Of a DNA stretch of 64,000 nucleotides, positions 50,998 to 57,202 are shown piece after piece. This DNA is from a virus. Where the stretch lies: positions 21,161 through 85,160 of IMG/VR virus record IMGVR_UViG_3300038428_000280; one strand, 5' to 3'. Positions within the stretch are counted from its first letter, which is position 1. Every line of letters begins with the position of its first letter. The notes under the pieces are model-generated. The model saw nothing but the letters and a program-made list of their open reading frames with translations. It searched no databases and was not told the DNA's origin. A program made the position numbers and the translations under genes.

Positions 50998-51384
50998 ATG
51001 ATGGAATTGTTTCTTGTAGTAAATTTTATAACCCTCATAATGCTGATTTGGCTAAAGTCGGATGCTATAGTCGAATGGGGTTCATTGGTGGGATTGTCCA
51101 AATTCTTAAAACTTGAAGAATTTAATACAGAAAAATTGGAATCGGCTATAAAGGGCAATTCATTAACTTATCCCTCATTTTTGAAAAATAAATATCATTA
51201 CAATTTCATTACCAAACTTCTAGGATGTCCTTTGTGTCTGTCGGTATGGTTGTCGATATTAGCCTGTATATTCATTTCCATTATGTCTGCAAATTGGTTG
51301 AATTTATTGCTGATACCCACGGTGTGCATTTTATCATTGATAACCTATGGACTTGTAATCACCTTAAACCAACTTTCATCATGA
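50998..51384 (+). CDS. Small inner-membrane protein (DUF1360-like)
   Basis: 128 aa with three hydrophobic segments: about 4-19 (LFLVVNFITLIMLIWL), 73-96 (LGCPLCLSVWLSILACIFIS) and 101-122. The CPLCLSVW motif resembles the CxxC segment of DUF1360 phage/bacterial membrane proteins. It ends the glycosylation operon. Possible roles are glycan flipping, superinfection control or holin-like activity; not proven. Confidence 0.65.
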   Translation: MMELFLVVNFITLIMLIWLKSDAIVEWGSLVGLSKFLKLEEFNTEKLESAIKGNSLTYPSFLKNKYHYNFITKLLGCPLCLSVWLSILACIFISIMSANWLNLLLIPTVCILSLITYGLVITLNQLSS

Positions 51385-51668
51385 ACATGGCTGGCCCCAA
51401 TGACCTATATCATTTTTTGGTAGGAAATGGGTTGGTAGGAATCTGCCCCGAAGCCCAACACATGGTTGCATGCATGGATGTTTTGATCCGCATGTGTGCT
51501 TGCGACCCACAGAAAGCAAAACAAGACAGGCTCAATCAATGCAGACAACATTATATCGCTTTTGTATCGAAGTCACCCAATTTTGCAATTCCATTGTTAA
51601 CCAAAGCCAATGATAATAGAATGCAATTTTATCTTAACAATCAATTGATTGCTACAATTACACGGTAA
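51381..51668 (+). CDS. Small hypothetical protein
   Basis: 95 aa from ATG 51381, overlapping the upstream stop (ATGA). A helical protein with several Cys residues (GICPEAQHMVACMDVLIRMCACD). The Cys spacing does not match a known zinc finger. Its 3' end overlaps the minus-strand reductase gene by 11 nt, tail to tail. Confidence 0.6.
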   Translation: MNMAGPNDLYHFLVGNGLVGICPEAQHMVACMDVLIRMCACDPQKAKQDRLNQCRQHYIAFVSKSPNFAIPLLTKANDNRMQFYLNNQLIATITR

Positions 51669-52536
51669 TCCATTTCCACTGTTTAAGAGCTTTCTCCACG
51701 GATTCATGAACAGGCGTCATTACAATTCCTGCTCTTCCCAACTTCTCTGTATTCAAAATGGTATTTGACCGTGGTATTGTGCTTATTTTTTCAAATGCTT
51801 CAATGCTTTCAAAATATTGAAAATTCTTGTCAATGTTCAATATGTTTCGCATCATAGCAGTGATTTCATCGGTGCGAATTCCACCGGGATTTGTAACATG
51901 GTAAATTCCAAATGGAACCGCTTTCATGATACATTCTATACATGCAGTTACCAATTCTTTCCTATTGGAAAGGGAATTGCTTGAAACGACCAATTTATCA
52001 AATTGCATCAATTTGGCTAAATAATTTCGTGGGTGGTTTATTTCATCAAATGGAAGTCTGATTCGCCAAATGTATTTTTTCTCCACATTATTTAACAAAT
52101 CTTCAGCCATTGCTTTGGTACCTGTATAAAAACTGCATTTGGTATTAAATGTCATATTTCTTACATCATCTTCTTCATAACCACCAGCAGGATATCCATT
52201 AAACACACATCCTGATGACATATGACCCAAAATTATATTGCGTTCTTTGCATATTTCACCCAACATTTGTGGAAAAACAACATTCGACTGAATGGCTTGG
52301 TCTTTATAGTCTTCACAATTTACTATGGAATTACCACCCACGTATGCTGCGCAATTAATGATGACGGAAGGTTTGATTCCTTTGATAAGATTGTCAAGTT
52401 CTTTAAATGAATAACCACTACCATCGGCATGTCTTGACGACAATAATCTTATAAGCTTTATATTGGTTAAAGGAAGTAGTTGACTGACGAATTCAGAACC
52501 AATATAGCCATTACCACCAAACAATAAAATTTTCAT
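51658..52536 (-). CDS. RmlD-like nucleotide-sugar reductase (SDR)
   Basis: 292 aa from ATG 52536 (overlapping the upstream stop, ATGA). GGNGYIGSEF is the NAD(P) loop, MSSGCVFNG follows, and FYTGTKAMAE contains the YxxxK pair. The overall order resembles RmlD (dTDP-rhamnose synthesis) and related GDP-6-deoxy-4-keto reductases. It could complete the pathway begun by Gmd at 8438. Which product (GDP-rhamnose, GDP-fucose or other) is unclear. Confidence 0.78.
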   Translation of the reverse strand: MKILLFGGNGYIGSEFVSQLLPLTNIKLIRLLSSRHADGSGYSFKELDNLIKGIKPSVIINCAAYVGGNSIVNCEDYKDQAIQSNVVFPQMLGEICKERNIILGHMSSGCVFNGYPAGGYEEDDVRNMTFNTKCSFYTGTKAMAEDLLNNVEKKYIWRIRLPFDEINHPRNYLAKLMQFDKLVVSSNSLSNRKELVTACIECIMKAVPFGIYHVTNPGGIRTDEITAMMRNILNIDKNFQYFESIEAFEKISTIPRSNTILNTEKLGRAGIVMTPVHESVEKALKQWKWITV

Positions 52537-53285
52537 TGTATTAACCTCGCTTTCCAATCTTTAACCAAAGGTTTTACAAACATTAGTTTTTTTGCAACCT
52601 TGGTTACTTTGTAACCGGAACTTGAGTAATCGCCCAAATACCCACCATATCGTCTTAAGCATTCTTCGGTATCTTCCCTAGCCAATCTGCCTCTTTCACC
52701 TGTTTCTTTTGCCCAAAGCTGAAGGGGCGTTTTACGAATATGGTTGCCTTGAGTTTCACCTATAAATATCCAATTGTCAGCCTTGTAACACGAACCACAG
52801 CGCAATTTATAGTTGTTATATTCTGTTTCTCTTTCAGGCTGAACAAAGGTTTCCAACAAAACAAGGTCATCGCCATATCTTTCTTTCCATTTTTTAGCAC
52901 CTTCAATGCGAAGCTGTTTAAGGGTGGCTGACGCTGCATTTTTTATGGAAATTCTTGGCTGTGCCAAGCAAAACCGTGAATTATTTGCCAAATGACATAA
53001 ATTCCTTATCTTGGTATCATTATTCCAACCTATGAAATTGTCTCTGACCGCTACCGCAATGGTGGCGGAAGACAAGCCGATGGCTCCAATTTGATTTCCT
53101 GATACCGTTTCGTAAACCAACCATCTAAGATTGCGTGTGGGAGAATCGGTATATTTTACATAACTATGAAATTTATTAATGGTGTCTCTGAATATCTTAT
53201 TTTGTGGCGGTGAAGAGCATTCCACCAAATTTACGGATGAATTGGTGTTTACCTTGATATCAAAAAAAGATGCTTCAATGGACAT
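52533..53285 (-). CDS. DUF4338 / Druantia DruA-like protein, copy 1
   Basis: 250 aa. After a short N-terminal region, RWLVYETVSGNQIGAIGLSSA, RDNFIGW (81-87), NNSRFCLAQP, LLETFVQPE and NWIFIGETQG follow the order of conserved blocks in DUF4338, the family of DruA of the Druantia anti-phage system. The activity of the family is not well defined. It lacks a separate catalytic domain. It is co-transcribed with the dNTP diphosphohydrolase and a reductase. A phage-encoded copy may be a decoy, a regulator or a repurposed DNA-processing protein. Confidence 0.72.
   Translation of the reverse strand: MSIEASFFDIKVNTNSSVNLVECSSPPQNKIFRDTINKFHSYVKYTDSPTRNLRWLVYETVSGNQIGAIGLSSATIAVAVRDNFIGWNNDTKIRNLCHLANNSRFCLAQPRISIKNAASATLKQLRIEGAKKWKERYGDDLVLLETFVQPERETEYNNYKLRCGSCYKADNWIFIGETQGNHIRKTPLQLWAKETGERGRLAREDTEECLRRYGGYLGDYSSSGYKVTKVAKKLMFVKPLVKDWKARLIQ
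52761..52768 (-). promoter_or_regulatory. TATTTATA octamer inside the DruA-like gene
   Basis: The coding strand reads ATATTTATAGG within codons for WIFIGE. No ATG or ribosome site follows at the usual distance, so it is probably fortuitous. Confidence 0.15.
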
Positions 53286-53288
53286 GGT

Positions 53289-53693
53289 TTAAGATTTCTG
53301 TGGCACAGGTGCTTTTCGAAGAGTATCTAATTCTTTTGGAAGAATACCTTTATTAATCATATATTCTGTTTCCACAAGACAAAGCACATTCCACGCTGCA
53401 GCGATTGCATGGTCTTCGTCTTTCTCACCATCAGCAAATTTAAACAAATGCCTGAGAGCTGAATCAAGATACCGATTGAGTGGGATGCCTTTTCTCCAAT
53501 TGTCTGCATCGTATTTTTTGGCACCATTCTCAAAATGTTGCGCCAGCCTTGTAATCGCATGAACAGGAAGAAGGTCGAAGCGTCCCTTTCCTTCTTGGGT
53601 ATCCCTTTGAGCACCTGTTACAAATTTATGTCTTTGACCTGAATCTTTTATTACAAATTGCGGGGTCTCATCCCTCATATTCAATTCACTCAT
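53289..53693 (-). CDS. dATP/dGTP diphosphohydrolase-like protein (DUF5664)
   Basis: 134 aa from ATG 53693 with AAAGGA upstream. It shows GRFDLLPVHAITRLAQHFENGAKKY, NWRKGIPLNRYLDSALRHLFKF and DEDHAIAAAWNVLCLVE, the conserved blocks of this helical MazG-like family (metal-binding Glu/Asp residues in the helices). Relatives hydrolyse dATP/dGTP and support modified-base phage genomes. It joins dUTPase and ribonucleotide reductase as nucleotide-pool functions of this phage. Confidence 0.85.
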   Translation of the reverse strand: MSELNMRDETPQFVIKDSGQRHKFVTGAQRDTQEGKGRFDLLPVHAITRLAQHFENGAKKYDADNWRKGIPLNRYLDSALRHLFKFADGEKDEDHAIAAAWNVLCLVETEYMINKGILPKELDTLRKAPVPQKS

Positions 53694-53695
53694 AT

Positions 53696-54241
53696 TCAAT
53701 CCTTTTCATCATCATTTCTTTTCATGACGGTTTCAATTTCCTTGTCTGTCAAGCCATATACCCTGCAAAAATCTTCCAATTCCTTTTTACCTTTGTCGGT
53801 GGAATACAGCAAGGTTGCATATTCGGAAGATTCTTTTTGAGAGATTTCAAAATATTTTGATATTAATTCAAGAAGTCTTTTATTAAATGGAACCTTTTTT
53901 GATTTAATCCAAGGATAGAATGATTTGGGATAATCGGCTGGAATCAGGCCAATGAGAAGCTGATATAATTGGGGTGATGGTATTTTATCAAAATACCTAA
54001 ATATGGTGGCCATATCTTCCAATAGCGCCGGATTCATACTTAATGCTTTAAGTATCTTGAAATGATTGAATGATTTTTTATCCAAATCTGATAAATTTTT
54101 GAAATACTCCGGGTCCTGAACAATTCGAATCTGCTTAACATGGTCGAATAAACCAAGTCCTTTTGGAGTTTCAAGTTTCTTCCGTCCCCGTTTCTTTGGT
54201 CCTGATTTCAGGTCTGATTTGTCGTCTGAAAGTTTTGTCAT
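53696..54241 (-). CDS. Probable clamp-loader small subunit (gp62 type)
   Basis: 181 aa. A basic start (GPKKRGRKK) precedes a helical domain: LFDHVKQIRIVQDPEYFKNLSD, IFRYFDKIPSPQLYQLLIGLIP, FYPWIKSKK and ELISKYFEISQKES, then GLTDKEIE. Size, helical content and this order match the small, non-ATPase clamp-loader protein of T4-like phages, which joins gp44 to open and place the clamp. It sits 32 kb from the gp44-like gene. A divergent regulatory protein is an alternative. Confidence 0.65.
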   Translation of the reverse strand: MTKLSDDKSDLKSGPKKRGRKKLETPKGLGLFDHVKQIRIVQDPEYFKNLSDLDKKSFNHFKILKALSMNPALLEDMATIFRYFDKIPSPQLYQLLIGLIPADYPKSFYPWIKSKKVPFNKRLLELISKYFEISQKESSEYATLLYSTDKGKKELEDFCRVYGLTDKEIETVMKRNDDEKD

Positions 54242-54449
54242 GTTTTCTTAATTCCTTGTACAATTCTCTAACCGAAGATGTTAACACACCCTGATTACGA
54301 TGTAAAGAATTTATATCACGACGGAGTAAACTTATTTCATCATTCGCCTTATCAAGACGTTTTTCTAACTTATCTTCACGGCGTAATATACAATATACCA
54401 ACAGTATAATGGATAATAGCAGTATAATTTTAAGAATCAAGAATATCAT
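54171..54449 (-). CDS. Small membrane-anchored coiled-coil protein
   Basis: 92 aa. An N-terminal hydrophobic helix (MIFLILKIILLLSIILLVYC) is followed by a charged coiled coil (RREDKLEKRLDKANDEISLL). It overlaps the gp62-like gene by 71 nt and a small basic gene by 20 nt, in different frames. The shape fits a type II membrane protein facing the periplasm, as for some spanins or superinfection proteins; no specific evidence. Confidence 0.6.
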   Translation of the reverse strand: MIFLILKIILLLSIILLVYCILRREDKLEKRLDKANDEISLLRRDINSLHRNQGVLTSSVRELYKELRKHDKTFRRQIRPEIRTKETGTEET

Positions 54450-54591
54450 CTGTGGTATCTACTTGTGGCAGACTTGGTTTCGGTGGTGTAAAATCACCAC
54501 GCTTGAAGTCTTTGAATTTTTTACTTTTTTTGAAGTTTTGGTCTCTTCGGTCTTTTTTCCATCTGTCATTTTTTCTATAAGTTCGTCCCAT
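54430..54591 (-). CDS. Tiny basic protein
   Basis: 53 aa starting MGRTYRKNDRWKKDRRDQ at 54591. The first half is extremely basic, the second is proline/acid-rich. Similar small basic proteins occur in T4-like marine phages. It lies between the DruA-like gene and the membrane protein gene. Function unknown; nucleic-acid contact likely. Confidence 0.55.
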   Translation of the reverse strand: MGRTYRKNDRWKKDRRDQNFKKSKKFKDFKRGDFTPPKPSLPQVDTTDDILDS

Positions 54592-54606
54592 ATCTCTTTT
54601 ATTATA

Positions 54607-55923
54607 TCAACGGCCTACATCGTTAAAGTATAGTTCTTTAGCTTTTTTATAGGTCATACCCGGATTGTCAAGCTCGTTCATATCACTATAAAACAATTTA
54701 TTTGGTCTTAAACGTCCTTCAGCCTTCAGTTTTTTGTATCTTTCAATAGCTTTTGGACGCCACCAATCCATGATAGCTTTGGTGTCATCTTTAAATAGTG
54801 GCTTCATTATCAATTTATCTTCGGTAATTTTTCTACAAAGAAAATCTCTTGTATTTTCATAAAAACACGAATAATAAACCCCGCGTTCATAACCATGACA
54901 ATAATTCGATTGTTTTATTTCACAAGCTTTAAATATCAACGATAACACTCTCATTTTTGCGCCGGTGACGGGGCCGGAAATGCCTTCCTTCTGTGTCATG
55001 GCAGTTTCATACTCATCCTTCATGTTTTGTTTTAGCCAACCGTGCCAATTACCATAAGCTTCTTCATAGGGTTTGATGGGAATTTTACCTTTGGACAGAC
55101 CGACCGGTTTCCACCATTTAAGACTATTATACATGGAAAATTGTCCATAAAGACTTGTGGTGGTCATACCAACCAATTTGCATCTTTTGGATTTACCCCT
55201 TATTTGATTTTCCCATTCATTTCTGACCACATTGGAAGTTACCAATGCGGCTACAAGTTTTCCACCCAAAAAATTACTTCCAAATGGTTGTGTTGGAACA
55301 ATAGTGGTTCCAATGGCTGAATGTTTTAACATTTTGTATTTCAGTTTATCGTCTTGTGTCCAACCTATGAAATTATCTCTAGCAGAAATTGAAATCACGT
55401 CACTAGCAATTGACGCAATACCCAATATTTTATTCGATAACTCGTCCATCATCAAAAATTTTATGAATCTGCCCGGAGCCTGATTATATTCCGCCGTGCT
55501 ACAATAAATTCTCAAGGTTGTCCAAAGTCTTTCTTGTGATTCATCCACCACGACCACTTTTGGTTTAAGGTTATTAATTTCTGCGATGGTCAATTCTTCA
55601 TCATTAATATCAGTAGGTGCCCATATCCGAGCCTTTGCTATGGTATGAAATTGTCTTACATCGTTGTTTATCAATTGAATTTCTTCGTATTTTTTTCTAA
55701 AAGTGAACTCTTCAACTTCCAATGAGACCAGCCAATTTAAATTATCCACCAATTTTTTCTTATTCTTTTCAAAATCAAAAACTTCTTCATCAGTGACCAA
55801 TTTGTAGGCGTCTCCTGACGCATACTTTCCGGCTGTTGCGTTCATTTTTTTCCGGTCTTCTGCCAATTTCTTTCTGACTTCTTCGGAAAAGGACACACCC
55901 TCTATAAATTCTGATTCATTCAT
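54607..55923 (-). CDS. DUF4338 / DruA-like protein, copy 2 (long)
   Basis: 438 aa. It has the same core as the gene at 52533: RFIKFLMMDELSNKILGIASIAS, RDNFIGW (182-188) and LYGQFSMYNSLKWWKPVGLSKG (the LETF/GET region equivalent). It has ~150 additional N-terminal residues (SEEVRKKLAEDRKKMN, then KVVVVDESQERLWTTL) and ~100 additional C-terminal residues. The RDNFIGW heptapeptide is identical in both. It has its own early-type promoter (55933-55960). Role unknown; DNA processing or defence-related activity is possible by family. Confidence 0.7.
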   Translation of the reverse strand: MNESEFIEGVSFSEEVRKKLAEDRKKMNATAGKYASGDAYKLVTDEEVFDFEKNKKKLVDNLNWLVSLEVEEFTFRKKYEEIQLINNDVRQFHTIAKARIWAPTDINDEELTIAEINNLKPKVVVVDESQERLWTTLRIYCSTAEYNQAPGRFIKFLMMDELSNKILGIASIASDVISISARDNFIGWTQDDKLKYKMLKHSAIGTTIVPTQPFGSNFLGGKLVAALVTSNVVRNEWENQIRGKSKRCKLVGMTTTSLYGQFSMYNSLKWWKPVGLSKGKIPIKPYEEAYGNWHGWLKQNMKDEYETAMTQKEGISGPVTGAKMRVLSLIFKACEIKQSNYCHGYERGVYYSCFYENTRDFLCRKITEDKLIMKPLFKDDTKAIMDWWRPKAIERYKKLKAEGRLRPNKLFYSDMNELDNPGMTYKKAKELYFNDVGR

Positions 55924-55932
55924 ACTACTTAT

Positions 55933-55960
55933 ATTGTATTATGCCTGAAAATAAAGTCAA
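55933..55960 (-). promoter_or_regulatory. Early-type promoter inside the start of a divergent gene
   Basis: On the minus strand: TTGACT (55960-55955), 16 bp, TACAAT (55938-55933), 9 nt, ATG 55923. The -35 and most of the spacer lie inside the first codons of the plus-strand gene at 55941. Confidence 0.65.
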
Positions 55961-56477
55961 CAACAAACAAACTATAAAAAAAGCTGCACCCACTTATTAT
56001 CATTGTTTCAAACTAAGCGATTCTTCACATGCTCTGTTTGATATAAAAATGGATATGCCTGTCGTTATTGGGTCTTCGTCAATCATACAATCCATCAAAC
56101 TCCCTGCAAATTCGTTCGTGTTCAATTACGAATTAAATTCAAGGGGATTTTTTGAAAAAACTCCCGATTTATATTTGAAAATAAATGATGATGCCGAAGG
56201 AAAACATCAAAAACCCCCTCTTAGATATCACTACATAAACCCAAAAATTACACTCTATTTCGTCTTTAAAATTAATACGGTTTTGTATTCTTTGTTCGAT
56301 GTCGAATTTGATATGCCCCTTGCTTACGGGGATTTCAGTAAAGTTCAGGCTGTGTTAAATAATATAAACAAAGATTCCACCATTTTCTACTACAAAGAAG
56401 ATTTGGTAGTAAAAAAATCATTCAAAGTATGGTATATCTATGAGAATAAAAAAATTCGATATATAACAGGAAGATAA
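55941..56477 (+). CDS. Hypothetical protein with two internal repeats
   Basis: 178 aa, the only plus-strand gene in this part. Two copies of an ~75-residue unit: YYHCFKLSDSSHALFDIKMDMP with NSFVFNYEL, and LYFVFKINTVLYSLFDVEFDMP with STIFYYKED. Each has a LFDxxxDMP turn followed by a strand pair, so a two-domain beta-rich fold is likely. No family recognised. Its start codon is 17 nt from the divergent DruA-like start. Confidence 0.6.
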   Translation: MPENKVNNKQTIKKAAPTYYHCFKLSDSSHALFDIKMDMPVVIGSSSIIQSIKLPANSFVFNYELNSRGFFEKTPDLYLKINDDAEGKHQKPPLRYHYINPKITLYFVFKINTVLYSLFDVEFDMPLAYGDFSKVQAVLNNINKDSTIFYYKEDLVVKKSFKVWYIYENKKIRYITGR

Positions 56478-56478
56478 G

Positions 56479-56673
56479 TTAGACGGCAAGTTTTATATCA
56501 AATTCACATTCTTTGAGATTTTCACCCAAACCACCTGACAGGGCTATGTCCATTTGTATTTCTGCATGGTCAAGACTGATTTTGGTGATGGTGTGTTTCT
56601 TGGCATCAAAAATACCATATATATGCAAACCAACCAAATGCCGTTTCTGTTTTGCATTCTTCTTCCTTTTCAT
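56479..56673 (-). CDS. Small hypothetical protein
   Basis: 64 aa, basic N-terminus (KRKKNAKQKRH), then a strand-rich part (HLVGLHIYGIFDAKKH). Its 3' end meets the plus-strand gene at 56477 with a single base between the stops. Not recognised. Confidence 0.5.
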   Translation of the reverse strand: MKRKKNAKQKRHLVGLHIYGIFDAKKHTITKISLDHAEIQMDIALSGGLGENLKECEFDIKLAV

Positions 56674-56703
56674 ACATATGGTATTTTGCGCCTTGTCTAT
56701 GGA

Positions 56704-57111
56704 TTATGCGTGAACCGTTTTATGATTATTATTTGATGCTATATTTGTGACCGGCGATATCGAAGGCGTCGGTGAGTGGGTGGAAATTTCCATCACATTC
56801 ATGATTTTAGGCATATCCAAGGAAATGCCATCCGCCTTCGCTTTATCAATGGCGGTCTGTTTGACAGGTCGAACAGCAAAAACCAACTGTGGTCTTCCCT
56901 TTCCACAATTTTTTTGCCCAATGATAGCCACTAAATTTTCTTCACTGACAGCTTTGTTCAGGCGAACACGAAGAGTGATGTCCGAACCTGATGCAGTGAG
57001 CATATGAGGATTGGCTTCCACCAAACTATCGATGGTGAAATACAAATCCTGTGAGGGCCACGCAATAGATTGCTTGGTTTTATTTTTTCGTTGTGTTTTT
57101 CTAATACTCAT
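56704..57111 (-). CDS. Hypothetical basic protein
   Basis: 135 aa. A basic N-terminus (RKTQRKNKTKQSI) is followed by a compact region (DLYFTIDSLVEANPHML, TLRVRLNKAVSEENLVAIIG) and a Ser/Pro/Asn-rich tail. A strong AAGAAGG ribosome site and a classical promoter (57167-57195) with a ~50 nt leader precede it, unlike the leaderless early genes. Not recognised. Confidence 0.6.
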   Translation of the reverse strand: MSIRKTQRKNKTKQSIAWPSQDLYFTIDSLVEANPHMLTASGSDITLRVRLNKAVSEENLVAIIGQKNCGKGRPQLVFAVRPVKQTAIDKAKADGISLDMPKIMNVMEISTHSPTPSISPVTNIASNNNHKTVHA

Positions 57112-57166
57112 AATTATACCTTCTTTTTATTTTGCTCTTTCATATTCAGAGCCTTATAGAGTCAGC

Positions 57167-57195
57167 ACTGTACTGTAAATTCATCGAATTGTCAA
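57167..57195 (-). promoter_or_regulatory. Sigma70-like promoter with leader
   Basis: On the minus strand: TTGACA (57195-57190), 17 bp, TACAGT (57172-57167). The gene starts at 57111, so the leader is about 50 nt and carries AAGAAGG. A TATAAATA octamer overlaps the stop codon of the upstream gene (57201-57208, minus strand). Confidence 0.65.
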
Positions 57196-57202
57196 TCTCT
57201 AT

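Noticed and set aside
51658-51668. Missing terminator at the convergent 51.66 kb junction as a special signal
   Set aside because: Tail-to-tail overlaps without hairpins are common in compact phage genomes.
52761-52768. TATTTATA inside the DruA-like gene as a promoter
   Set aside because: No start codon follows at the usual distance.
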